Below, piece by piece: positions 22,424-32,965 of a stretch of 64,000 nucleotides of DNA. The position numbers were made by a program, and so were the translations under genes. Under the pieces are notes generated by a model. That model worked only from the letters and a program-made list of their open reading frames with translations. It was not told the origin of the DNA and ran no database searches. Source of the stretch: Rhabdophis nuchalis (taxonomy: Eukaryota; Chordata; Lepidosauria; Squamata; Natricidae); NCBI GenBank assembly GCA_039707465.1, contig CM077643.1, forward strand, positions 47,000,605 through 47,064,604. The letters are read 5' to 3'. Within the stretch, counting starts at the first letter, position 1. Every line of letters begins with the position of its first letter.

Positions 22424-22675
22424 TCATGAGCCGCAGTGGCGCAATGCTTAGAGTGCAGGACTGCAGGCTACTTCTGCTGATCACTGGCTGCCAGCAGTTT
22501 GGCAGATTGAATCTCACCGGGTTAAAGGTTGACTCAGCCTTCCATCCTTCCGAGGTGGGTAAAATGAGGACCCAAATTGTTGGGCGTCAATAGCCTGACT
22601 CTAAGTAGCTTAGAAAAGCTGTAAAGCACTGTGAAGCGGTATATAAGTTTAAGGGCTATTGCTATTGCTAAAACT
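22424..22675 (+). mobile_element. tRNA-derived SINE with L2-like tail, near full length
   Basis: Head GAGCCGCAGTGGCGCAATGCTTAGAGTGC (box A like); body GGTTAAAGGTTGACTCAGCCTTCC and AAAATGAGGACCCA; end CTGTAAAGCACTGTGAAGCGGTATATAAG then a GCTATT repeat tail. The end matches the L2 3' terminus, consistent with mobilisation by L2. Confidence 0.85.
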
Positions 22676-23214
22676 ATAGCTTACCACAGTTCATGAACCA
22701 AACCTCTTACAGGGCCTCTTGGTATTGGCTGCAGGGGAACTTACGGGAGAGGACTATCACCCTTCATGGCTGGAGATCAGGGACTAGTTCCATCTTTTGT
22801 CCTCACCATCAGCCAAGACAGTGAAAATATCTTAAAACTATTTTCTACAAGGCAACCCTTTCCTAGGACTTGGCAGATCAATATATCACAGTGTGGATTA
22901 TTCTTGCCCAAGGTGCCAGCAGGCATGTCCTTATACGAAATACTCCATACTGTTCTTCCCTTTTCCACCCCCCATCTCCCCATTTGCTTTTTCTCCTGCG
23001 GTCTTTATTCTCCCATCGTTGGGATCAACAAGCCCATTGATAGGCTGTGCGCCCCCTTCCCCACTTCAAACCAACACAACTTACTTGAAAAATACAATTT
23101 GAGTCCGGGGAGGGGAAGGGAGGATGTCAACTGCTGTGCATTTCAAGGTATTATAGCTATTATGGCATGCAATTTAGGAAAATATTTCTAGTAGCACTTT
23201 GATATAATTTAAGT
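22676..23214. other. Intergenic, nothing recognised
   Basis: Holds a 141-codon open frame (22766-23191) without any domain, composition or splice pattern that would support a gene. Confidence 0.45.
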
Positions 23215-23830
23215 ACTATCGACAAGTAAATTTTAAAGAATGACCTTTTATTTGAGGATAATGAATTAAAAGTGCCGCTTTTCTAAGGCTCCTTCTTCCA
23301 ACACTGGCATTTAATGAGCAGCAATCAAGTAAATGCCTGAGAGGGGGGCGGGTGTAATTATACGCCTTCCAATTGGTTAAAATGGGAAATTGCCCAAAGG
23401 GTAGAAAATAACATATGTGATTTCTCCCTCCCCTCTCCGAGTCCTGTAATTTTTCATTTTTTTTTTGTAAAACAGAACTTGGTATTTATATTGTATTTGC
23501 CTTACAGCAAAAGGAATAGCAATAATGAAAGGAGGCAGAGTACTTTATTACTCTACCATACAACTTGAAAAAGAAAATATTGTGAAAGGGATTGGAGGAG
23601 AAGCGAAAAAAATAAGATATATTTAAATGCTTAGGAGCAGGCTGATGGGGAGTCATAAAGGATGAAGGCAGCCGCAACACTTTAAGGGCACAGTTGAAAT
23701 ACTTCGATAGCTCTCTTGTTTTCTGTCGCAACACCAACAGTTTCCTTGGCTCAAAGGTGACATTAAAAAGGGGGGCAAATTCGTCAACTTTTAGCATCAC
23801 TTTACTTTGGAACTGGATCTTGTTTGATAA
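23215..23830. other. Repeat-free block, possible conserved non-coding element
   Basis: Contains CCAATTGGTTAAAA, GTGTAATTATACG and TGAGCAGCAATCAAG, which look like homeodomain/SOX-type sites and are not in any repeat I recognise. Conservation cannot be tested here. Confidence 0.3.
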
Positions 23831-23839
23831 CCATTTAGG

Positions 23840-24076
23840 CAGTGGTGGGATTCAATTTTTTTTTTACTACCGGTTCTGTGGGCGTGGCTTGGTGGGCGTG
23901 GCAGGGGAAGGTTACTGCAAAATCCCCATTCCCTCACAATCAGCTGGGACTGAGGAGGCAGAGAATAGATGGGGGCTAGGCCGCTCAGAGGTGGTATTTA
24001 CCAGTTCTCCAAACTACTCAAAATTTCCGCTACCCGTTCTCCAGAACTGGTCAGAACCTGCTGAATGCCACCTCTG
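23840..24076. mobile_element. hAT MITE subfamily A, 237 bp, perfect 8-bp TSD
   Basis: Ends CAGTGGTGGGATTCA and TGCCACCTCTG. CATTTAGG flanks it on both sides (23832-23839, 24077-24084). Body has CTACCGGTTCTGTGGGCGTGGC. Confidence 0.92.
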
Positions 24077-24085
24077 CATTTAGGG

Positions 24086-24155
24086 CAGGGGTCTCCAACC
24101 TTGGCAACTTTAAGCCTGGCGGATTTCAACTCTCAGAATTCCCCAGCCAGCTTGC
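24086..24155. mobile_element. Half copy of the palindromic hAT MITE (see 56454)
   Basis: CAGGGGTCTCCAACCTTGGC then CTCAGAATTCCCCAGCCAGC equals one arm of the 135-bp palindrome at 56454-56588. Only one arm is present. Confidence 0.7.
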
Positions 24156-24330
24156 ATTAAAATATCAAATCAGCAATGTTTGGCCACAGTGCATTGCTTC
24201 TGATGGTCTTAATCAGGCACCACCAGCATCACCAATGACCATTCTTTCTCTTCTTTTGATTTCTTTTATATTTTCTCTCTTTTTTTTTTAAAGAAAAGAG
24301 AAGCAGGAAGACGGTAATATATAACACAAT

Positions 24331-24804
24331 TACAAGTAGTCCTCAACTTACAGCCATTTATTTAAGAAACCTTTCAAAGTTACAACAAGGAAATGATTTG
24401 CAACAGGTTTTTGCATTTATGACAGGTGCAGCATCTCCACAGTCATGTGATCAAAATTCAGGTCCTTGGCAACAGGCTTGCATTTATGACAGTTGCAGCA
24501 TCTCCACAGTCATGTGATCAAAATTCAGATCCTTGGCAACAGGCTTGCATTTATGACAGTTGCGATGTGATAGCCAGGTCATGTGACAGCCATTTGTGAC
24601 ATTTCCAGCCAGCTTCCAACAAGCAGTCAATGGGGGAAGCCAGACATACTTAACAACTGCATGATTTGCTCAATGACCATGTGACTTGCCTAACAACCGG
24701 GGCAAAAAAGATAGTAAAATCAGTTGCAAGTCATTAAACACCTGCCTTGCTCAGCAATGGAAAGTCCGATCCCAATTGTGGTTGTAAGTTAAGGACTACT
24801 TGTA
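24331..24804. mobile_element. Mariner-like MITE with internal 67-bp tandem duplication
   Basis: Termini TACAAGTAGTCCTCAACTTAC and GTAAGTTAAGGACTACTTGTA are inverted repeats bounded by TA. Inside, a 67-bp unit beginning GCAGCATCTCCACAGTCATG is repeated (24428 and 24495). Confidence 0.8.
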
Positions 24805-25074
24805 GAGGCTTGTTCATGGTGGACAGTAAGAGCCGGGGAGAAGACCAGAAGACTATAAATGGATAGATTTAAACAGAAAACTATTTCCAATTTGGTGTAC
24901 CTGCACTTAGAACACTGTTGTCCCAAATAAAGCTTTATGGTGTTCTCTAGCAACCTCTCTACCTTGGCCACTTCTAGGAATAACTCCAAGCTGCCCTCCT
25001 ATTGAATTTTCTCTCTGCCAATCTCCACACAGTCTGCCCTTGAACTAAATGCAACATCACCTCTTGTGCTGCTA

Positions 25075-25210
25075 TTCATTAAGGGTACAGTCTCCAAGGT
25101 GTTTTTTAAAAAAGCAACTGGATTATTTTTTGAGAAAGAAGATGTTTCCCTTCTCATCCAAGAAGGGATAAGATAAATGTTTAGTTTCTTCTTGGATAAG
25201 AAACTAAACA
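25075..25210 (-). mobile_element. Hammerhead-like hairpin copies of a Penelope-type repeat, inverted pair (left side)
   Basis: The minus strand reads CCTTCTTGGATGAGAAGG-GAAACATCTTC followed by AATCCAGTTGCTTTTTTAAA and AACACCTTGGAG. On the plus strand beside it lies GTTTCTTCTTGGATAAGAAAC-TAAACATTTCTTC. Both have the form stem-loop then GAAAC/TAAAC then a (G/A)TC-like site, as in the hammerhead motifs reported from Penelope-like elements. 11-bp arms TGTTTAGTTTC and GAAACTAAACA are perfect (25178-25188, 25200-25210). Confidence 0.5.
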
Positions 25211-25433
25211 TTTCTTCTTCTTCTTCTTCTTCTTCTTCTTCTTCTTCTTCTTCTTCTTCTTCTTCTTCTTCTTCTTCTTCTTCTTCTTCTTCTTCTTCTT
25301 CTTCTTCTTCTTCTTCTTCTTCTTCTTCTTCTTCTTCTTCTTCTCTCCTCCTCCTCCTCCTCCTCCTCCTCCTCCTCCTCCTCCTCCTCCTCCTCCTCCT
25401 CCTCCTCCTCCTCCTCCTCCTCCTCCTCCTCCT
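25211..25433. repeat. Compound (TTC)n(CTC)n microsatellite, about 223 bp
   Basis: About 44 TTC units (25211-25344) switch to about 29 CTC units (25345-25433). One strand is all purine, so triplex (H-DNA) formation is possible. The array begins where the hairpin element's TCTTC segment should be. Confidence 0.95.
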
Positions 25434-25515
25434 GGAAAAATATCCAGTTGCCTTTGAAAAAAGCACCTTTAAAATAACTATGACCTGGATAACTGAGAAT
25501 CTCCATAGACATTAA
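25434..25515 (+). mobile_element. Right part of the Penelope-type repeat
   Basis: ATCCAGTTGCCTTTGAAAAAAGCACCTTT and TGACCTGGATAACTGAGAATCTCCATAGAC continue, on the plus strand, the same tail that appears inverted at 25085-25135. Confidence 0.55.
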
Positions 25516-25957
25516 GTCTGAGACCCCAGTAATCTTCAGAAATGGAAAAAGAAAGTTATAAAGAAAGTTATCAGGCAAAAATATTAAAAACAAAAAAGGG
25601 AGCAGCTCTATTAAATTTTAATTAAATTTATATTTAAAATGGGATCAAATTAATAAGACTGCTAGGCTTTGAGAAGCATTCAGAGACACAAAGGTAGCAT
25701 CTATCTGTATCTCTATAAAGCAGCCATAACTTTTCCTGGAATCATGCTCAATCAGGTACAGGCACTTTGGTCTATATACCAAATGAAGACCCATTGGGAT
25801 CCCCATATGAAAACAACTTACCTTATGTGCAGCCAGAACCAGTAAACACATTTAATACAACGCAGTACTTAAACAAAAGGGTTTGGTTGAGATCTGCATA
25901 TGTGGGACTTATTGGGGTAGATTGCAGAGGGGACACCGAAATATAATTTTATCATAT

Positions 25958-25958
<1 letters not shown>

Positions 25959-26038
<80 letters not shown>

Positions 26039-26046
26039 ATCTATCT
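25959..26046. repeat. (ATCT)n microsatellite, about 88 bp
   Basis: About 20 TATC/ATCT units with a single interruption near 26038. Confidence 0.95.
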
Positions 26047-26460
26047 AAAATTATTGAATTCTATTCCAATGTTATTTTAGGCTGTATTTTATTCCAATTC
26101 CATTTTAAATTGTATTTTATCAAATTCCATTTTATATTGCTTTTATCAAATTTTAGTAATAATTTGTTTCCGGAACTTTGCACTTTGATATGGCCCAAGG
26201 ACTACTGGTAATCAGTAAAGGCTCAATGTCAATTCCAATGCTCAATCATATGAAAAGACAGCCGCTTTAAAGAGCAACACCCGCACTAGTTCACATTTTT
26301 CTGCTGCGAAGCAAATCTGGTTTGGAAGCAAATCTGAACTATTGCAAAGGTCTAAAATTTGCTTATTTTCCTGACCACAAACACTTTATTCTGTGGTACC
26401 AGCATGTCACTTAAAAAGCAAATATGGTGCTCAGACTGTAAAAAGCTGCACATTCCCTAA

Positions 26461-26803
26461 GATAAAGGTAAAGGTTCCTCGCACATATGTGCTAGTTGTT
26501 CCTGACTCTAGGGGGCAGTGCTCATCTCTGTTTCAAAGCCAAAGAGCCAGCGCTGTCCGAAGGCATCTCCATGGTCATGTGGCCGGCATGACTAAACACT
26601 GAAGGCTCACCGAACTCTGTTACCTTCTCACTAAAGGTGGTTCCTATTTTTCTAGCATTTTTACGTGCTTTTGAACTGCTAGGTTGGCAGAAGCTGGGAC
26701 AAGTAACGGGAGCTCACTCCATTACGTGGAGCTAGAGATTCAAACCGCTGAACTGCCAACCATTCTGATCAACAACCTAAGTGTCTGATCCACCGTGTCC
26801 CTG
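26461..26803 (-). mobile_element. Sauria-type SINE, full length, minus strand
   Basis: Begins (tail end) GATAAAGGTAAAGGTTCC then CGCACATATGTGCTAGTTG; CATGGTCATGTGGCCGGCATG in the middle; TTTGAACTGCTAGGTTGGC; head at 26790-26803. Less decayed than the copy at 5995. Confidence 0.9.
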
Positions 26804-27945
26804 CACATTCCCTACTTTAAGATTAATAATTTGGGGGTGTAGGATTTCTTCTGGTGCCATGATTGAGAAGAAAAGGGTTAAACTTTCTCCTTCCACTGTA
26901 TCCCTTTAAAATTATCCCTGTTTTGTATAAATGTATATACTGACCATGAAGTGTATGAAATACGTTTTGACTTTAGTACATATAAGAAGAATCAAATGTA
27001 TAAGCTTTGAATGAAGCAGATAGCAGCAATAATAATTACTATTTCAGAGATGGGTTAAATCCTGTCTTTGCCTTTGAACCCTAAACACTATTCAATGTGC
27101 CCAATAACATTTTAAGACCAACCAGCACACTTGGCCGTACAGATGAAAGACTTTTTTGGCAGGAGGGGAGGTAACATTCATTTGACTGTAAACAATTCAT
27201 TAAAATAACTTGCTAAATCTCACACTAGTGGATTTTTGAAAGTTGCTCAATCTACCTCCTTATCCATCCAAAGTCAATTTGAGTATGAATATGATGCATT
27301 GTGACCATAATGGCAAACAGCTTCTCCAAAGAGACATTTATTCTGCTGGCATGGATTCCAACTAGACAGCAATGATGCATTACAAATATATAATTATTTG
27401 CACTAATATTTGAGCAGGTGGAATGGATTAGTCCACTGTCAACAGTACTGTGCTGATAACATGTATTTTTCTGTATTAATATGTACTATGCAACATGTAT
27501 TAAAATTGTCAATAATTCATTTCCACGGAGTTAGCTGTATTTATATTGCACTGCTCTGTTGTAGCTGGAAATGCAATGATGGGATGTGGAGAGAGAAAAG
27601 AAAAATATGGGACTAATATTAACTTTTAAAAATATTTGATGTTTTTCTGTAGGGGTAGAATTGGGAAAAATGTGTGAACAATGAGTTTATGTTTTGCTTT
27701 AAACAAAATGCGCAACTCTTTTTTTTTTTTTATATTGAAGTAGGAGAAAACTGTTATTTTAAAAAAGGGATGTACCTTCTAAAATGCTATTTGTTGGGTT
27801 ATTGAGCACCAAGAGCTGTGTGAAACTTACATCTCAACTTTCTAGCATTGTGCACTGTCTTTGGCCTAATTTCAAAGTCCTTTTTGGCTTTGGCCCTCAA
27901 GGAAGAATAGCAATCTGAAGTAAATAAAGAAATGGTGAGGGTTGT
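26804..27945. other. Intergenic, nothing recognised
   Basis: AT-rich unique-looking sequence with one T run at 27719-27731. No gene or repeat recognised. Confidence 0.45.
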
Positions 27946-27949
27946 TCAA

Positions 27950-28190
27950 TCTTCAATATCTTCCATCAAAATAGATCTGGAAGAGACCTTGGAGGTCTTC
28001 TAGTCCAACCGTCTGCTCAAGCAGGAGATCCCACACCATTTCAGACAAATGACTGTCCAGTCTCTTCTTAAAAGCCTCAAATGGTGAAACATCTACAACT
28101 TCTGAAGTCAAGCTGTTCCACTGCTTAATTGTCCTCACTGTTAGGAAGTTCCTGACCACTATGAATGAGCTGAAGTCTATACCACTTATT
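27950..28190 (-). mobile_element. CR1 LINE 3' end
   Basis: The minus strand encodes RNFLTVRTIKQWNSL, then FEAFKKRLDSHLSEMV, and the 3' terminus GGTTGGACTAGAAGACCTCC. Truncated at its 5' end. Confidence 0.85.
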
Positions 28191-28435
28191 TCTAAAAATT
28201 ATGAAGGAGACAGTGGTTGTCATTTTGAAGTCCCTTCCTGTGATCTTTTAGATATCACAGAGCTTGGGCATAAAGATCAAGAGGATAGGGTTCAAATTAG
28301 GGAGTGGATGAGAAGGGGAAGAAGACATATATAATTAAGCTTTCAGTTTGACACTGATACTGAGCAAAATTCTGGGACATGTGATTAAGTAACTGGATTC
28401 CCACATTTAAAGAAAGACACATTTAAATTAATCCA

Positions 28436-28558
28436 TTTTTATATTGTTACTGTATGCATTGTCTTTTTATTCTTTCTGTGCACCGCCCTGAGTCCCACTG
28501 GGGAGATAGGGCGGTATACAAATACGATAAATAAATAAATATATAAATAAATAAACTG
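28436..28558 (+). mobile_element. L2-type LINE 3' end with ATAA tail
   Basis: CACCGCCCTGAGTCCCACTGG, GGGCGGTATACAAATACG, then ATAA units to 28558. Confidence 0.85.
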
Positions 28559-28659
28559 CATTGCTTGGCAGGAGTCTGCATAGGTGTATCAAAAATAATT
28601 CATACCAAATCAAAACTGGGATCCTTTTTTGATATGCACACCAGTAACTACAATAGTTT

Positions 28660-29010
28660 AGTTGACCCAGAAATGCAGCAGACACAGTGTACCTTGACTT
28701 CATCAAAGGTTTGGAGAAAATCTCCCATGTAATCCAAGTACAGAAGATGGCAAATGTAGCTTGGGTCATAATTCCATTAGAAGGATAGAGTAGGTTGAAC
28801 AATTGTACCCAGTGAGTGTATGTCAATAGCTTCACATCAAAATAAATGACCTGAATGAGGGATTAAAAATGCAATTATCAGATTTGTGGATGGCACAGAG
28901 ATGGCCATCCACAGAGAACAGCATCTAGATTCAAGAGGATCTTGGACAGAAATCACTGTGATGAATTTCAACAAATATAAAACCCCATATTTTGAATAGG
29001 GGAAGTTCAA
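28660..29010 (+). mobile_element. Degenerate CR1 ORF2 piece
   Basis: TVYLDFIKGLE and NDLNEGLKMQLSD are decayed forms of the CR1 segments around the RT active site region. Many frame breaks. Confidence 0.45.
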
Positions 29011-29020
29011 AAGACACAAA

Positions 29021-29333
29021 TACAGTCAGTCCTTTACAAACCGTTGTAATGGAACCTGCTTATTACAGTTGCATATTGTAACTGTTGTAAAATGGAATGG
29101 TCATGTGACCGAACTGAGTTTATGATCTTTTTTTTTTTGCATATAGCAACTGTGCTGGTTGTTAAGTGGATGCAGCTGTCGTTAAATGAACCAATAGCTC
29201 ACTGTGGGTGTGGTTTTGCTGAAACCTGAAAATGCTAGTTTTCAGACCATGGAGAGAACCTGACTGTTAGGCTTTGAATCTGATTGTCTGAATTGTAAGT
29301 CCCTTGTTTTGATTGTAACTTGAGGATTACCTA
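29021..29333. mobile_element. Mariner-like MITE, same family as 24331
   Basis: Ends TACAGTCAGTCCTTTACAAACC and GTAACTTGAGGATTACCTATA; internal GGTCATGTGACC and GTTAAGTG segments. More diverged than the 24331 copy. Confidence 0.65.
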
Positions 29334-29770
29334 TATAAAATGTGGAGACAATTTAGCAGCAACACCTGTGTAAAGATCTGGCTGAGTTGGTACATCACAA
29401 TGAGTTAAACCACTGTTCTTCAAACTTGGCATTTTTAAGATGTGTAGTCTGCAACTTGGAGAAACCCCCAGTCAGCATCATCTGGAACAGATGTTCCTTA
29501 AGGTCACTTAACTCTTCTGTTCTATCATTTAATTTCTCACTGGTGAGTTTTCTTCAAGCAGAACATTAACTAGGGTTATAATGCACAATAATCTTCAAAA
29601 TGATATTTCCTTCACAATAAGAAAACCGTGCTTTATTCTAAAGGAAATGAATGTAAGAGAAGAATCAAAATCTATTTTATTCCTGTCAGCTTGATCATGA
29701 TTAGAGTAAAACATCACACCAGAAATGGAAAATGCGTTGATGAAGCCTGTGAAGATCAGGATTGCCTGTG

Positions 29771-30487
29771 TGTTAGGCGCAAGGGCCCGCACGTCCCCAG
29801 CGGCTTGAGATAGGTGTTGTAGCGTATGCTGGAAGGCGGCGTCCAGTTCAGGCGGGCCTGAGAAAGCGAAGGCCTGGAGTGGGTTCCGGCCACTGTAACC
29901 GAGCTAACGGGTCCCTGCTCTTTTAGGGTCAGCCTCCCGGACGGGTCCGAGTGGCGGCGCCACTTGGATCAGCTAAGGCGCCGCCTGCCTACACCTGCGG
30001 ACCCTGCGCCGGATCCGCCCTGCCCCGTTGCCCCGGTTGGGCCTGTCAACACGTTCTCCGGGAACCCGCTCCGGGCCTTCGCTTTCTCAGGCCCGCCTGA
30101 ACTGGACGCCGCCTTCCGGCATACGCTACAACACCTATCTCAAGCCGCTGGGGACGTGCGGGTCCTTGCGCCTAAGGACCCGCCCTGCAACGCCGCAACC
30201 AACCGGCATCCATCGAACTATGCCCCGGTCGCCGCGCCCCCTCGCCCCGACTCACCAGTCCGGAAGGCTCCGCCTCTGCGAGTAGGCCCCGATGACGTCA
30301 CCACCTGGAGCTCCACTCCCCGAAGGGAGGAGCTCCCACAGGGGCAACCTACCTCGTCAGCTCCTCAGCAGCAACTGAGACGGTCTGGGCGTTCCCGTCG
30401 CCGCCCCGCCTACTTGACAGACTATGCATGCTCTTTCCTCAGAACGGACAGTTCTTCGAGCATGCGCAGACCGAGGGGGGAAAGGGG
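29771..30487 (+). mobile_element. Gypsy-type LTR element, 3' end of pol, with inverted duplication at its left edge
   Basis: From about 29930 the frame reads VSLPDGSEWRRHLDQLRRRL, the conserved integrase C-terminal signature of Gypsy (Ty3) elements, then a Pro-rich linker and RRSGRSRRRPAYLTDY, typical of the very end of pol. GC content is sharply higher than the surroundings. A polypurine tract GAGGGGGGAAAGGGG (30473-30487) abuts the LTR. 29774-29889 is an inverted copy of 30058-30174. Rest of gag-pol and the 5' LTR are absent. Confidence 0.85.
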
Positions 30488-30835
30488 TGTTATATCCTCG
30501 ACCTGCGACCGGCCTCGAGTTACGACCGGCTGCAGGTCTTCCAGGCTGCCCCGAGAAGCCATGGAGACAGGCTGTAGCAAGTAGGCTAACCGACAGACGC
30601 GCCTGATTGGCTGAGGCGCGCCTGGCGGGAAGCCGGCTCTTGCCGCAGCCTGATTGGTTCCCCCGTTTGACAGCTCCAATATAAAGAGCTGTCAGAGCGC
30701 GGGAGCCCCTGTCTACCGCCTATTTTCTGTACTTGTTCTTGCTGTTTGTTTTAATCTGCCTAAAATAAAAGGCTGTTGTTTTTGAGCAAACCTGGCTGGA
30801 CTCCCTCTATTCTCAACCCCTCTGAGAATCTAACA
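30488..30835 (+). mobile_element. 3' LTR of the Gypsy-type element, 348 bp
   Basis: Starts TGTTATATCC directly after the polypurine tract and ends GAATCTAACA, so TGTTA/TAACA form the terminal inverted repeat. TATA box TATAAAG at 30680-30686 and AATAAA at 30764-30769 mark U3-R. Confidence 0.88.
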
Positions 30836-32565
30836 CCCTTGGCCAGCTAAAAATGGGCTTTGGTACAGTCATTAATTTTGGAGTCTACCCCAGAAGTGGA
30901 GCTCATGCATCCTTTGTTTGTTGCTGTTCTATTGACGATGTTTGCCCTCCTTTTAGTCTATTTTTCAAGGGGTAGATAGAGATAAGCAACTTCCAGACAT
31001 CTGCTCTTCCTTGTGATAGTTCATTGTCAAGGCTGCATTGGACGGTCTTTCAGAGATAAACTACAATAGATAGACTCTCTAGAGCAGAACTGAACGTAGC
31101 GGTCGATGGTGGGGCCAAGAAGCCATTTTGATTTTCTACAATGTTCAAAACAACTCTATAGCAGAAGGATTCTGGGAAATCAAAACAGCAGCTGAAAACT
31201 AAAGCTTTGTGTAGCAATGTAGGCCATATAGAAAGCCCTTTCAACATAGAGGCAGACATAACCCCAAAGTCCTTGGGGACCACCTGAGTGTAACAATATG
31301 TTTAAAAGCCCAAATTTAAGCTGCTGCTCCAAAAACAAAGCGGCTATCTTTTCTAGAGACAAATACTGGAAACCATTGTTCCCTTTGGAAGTTCAGACTT
31401 GTTACATGCGGTGGACAACAACAGCTAAGTGGGCAGCTCAGAGGCCTGTTTCCCACAAATACCATACACTTAGAAAGCCCGAAGAGCCTCAGTAAAAAGC
31501 AGGTGGTTGAAAAACATTTTGAAGAGCAAATGCCCACTGTGAACAAACACTTAGCCATAGCAATAGCATCAGGAAAAGACAGAGAATCAGAATAATGTGC
31601 AATTTTATTCTGCGTTTTTCCCTACTCAGGAAATTTGAATCCCATTATAGTCAAAACCATCATGAATGTTTTGTATGGAGACTTTCTATTATTATGGCCA
31701 GGAACTAAGCCCTCCTGCTCTGTATTTTGTATCTCTGCCTCTCTGCAATAACCTGTTGACATAAATGACTTATTTCCAGATAGAGCCTTTCTGTTGTTAG
31801 GCAAAATGGTCCTATTAGGAGGGCAACAGAGCCCCAAGGAGACCCATTGTTAAAAGAGATGGAACGTTGAGGTCGCCAGCTGATAAGATAGAAAGTTGAG
31901 TTTTCTCTAGACTGCATTTTCCTTGTTAGGGTTGCCCTTGGGCTGGCTGTGAGCTGGTGGGGAGGCCCCTCTTCTTTGGTCAAGAATAGAATTGCAGGGG
32001 AATTTGTCTGTGCAGGAAGTTCAATCTGAGTCTGGTGGGATTAAACAAAGAGAGGAAGTGGTCATATAAAAAAAAAAACAAGGGGGAATGGGGGATGGGT
32101 ACAATTTCCATTTTGTTTCTCTTCAGGTCTTTCTCCAAGGAGTGAAGGTTGGCATGGCGGATGACAAAGTTGGGATGGAGGGTTGCAGCTCCCCTATCTC
32201 TCTCACGTGTCATGTGACTGAAAGCTACTATTTCAATGTCTTATGAACTTGTAAAGTTGTGTTGCAACTAGTGCTTCTCTACTGCTTTAAGGCATGAGAA
32301 GGCACAGCAGGCACCCAAATTAAAAAGATGCTATCCTGGAATCCTGGCATTAAATACTGTATTTACCTCTTACCCTTTCTTTTTCACAATAAATGTTAGT
32401 TATTTAAGTCCATACATGATAGTTATTTGAAGAGGGGCATAGTAACAATAATTATTATTGTAACAAATAATTGACCATAGATAGGGAGCCCATCAGATAT
32501 TAACAGGGTAGTTCTGAACCTCAACATCCATTTCCTTAAGCTTTTGCAACTGAACAGTCAATCCA
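30836..32565. other. Intergenic, nothing recognised
   Basis: No repeat family recognised; a few short open frames on both strands without features. Confidence 0.45.
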
Positions 32566-32570
32566 CTTAT

Positions 32571-32960
32571 TGTCAGGCCTGTAGCCATATTCCTATTGGA
32601 TCTTTGGCCTGCCACACTTTCTATTATTCTACTATGCTTTTTCTATTGTGGGAAAATGGGAGGGGGGGGGGGTTGTACAAAGTTAGATGCTATGTAGCCA
32701 AAACAAAATTCCTTTCTAGAAAGTCAAGGTCATCCTTTGTCTCTGCACCTCTACACCTGACCGGAAGATTGGACCATGTGATGGGCTGGTGGGTGTGGGG
32801 GCAAGTTCGTGAACTTTCAACTGGGTGGGGAAAACCAGGAAGCTTTCAGATTTGGGTTTTTCCAGATGTGCCAACATGGCTCTTTTAATAAATTGGAACT
32901 TTGAGCAATACTTTGCCTCGGACTCTGATTTAATTTTGGATGCTATTTGGAACCCTGACA
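32571..32960 (+). mobile_element. Solo LTR, 390 bp, 5-bp TSD
   Basis: Ends TGTCAGG and CCTGACA (7-bp inverted repeat), flanked by CTTAT at 32566-32570 and 32961-32965. AATAAA (CTTTTAATAAATTGG) near 32885. No internal region, so it arose by LTR-LTR recombination. Not similar in sequence to the LTR at 30488. Confidence 0.88.
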
Positions 32961-32965
32961 CTTAT

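Noticed and set aside
22766..23191. 141-codon open frame
   Set aside because: No recognisable family and another open frame overlaps on the opposite strand; no supporting signals.
25177..25515. Open frames of poly-Ser/Leu, poly-Arg/Glu across 25.0-25.6 kb
   Set aside because: They are translations of the TTC/CTC microsatellite, not genes.
25959..26046. CRISPR-like regular spacing
   Set aside because: A pure 4-bp microsatellite without spacers, in a vertebrate genome.
29964..30584. GC-rich 206-codon frame as a host gene with CpG-island promoter
   Set aside because: Integrase-tail signature, polypurine tract and LTR show it is the end of a Gypsy-type element.
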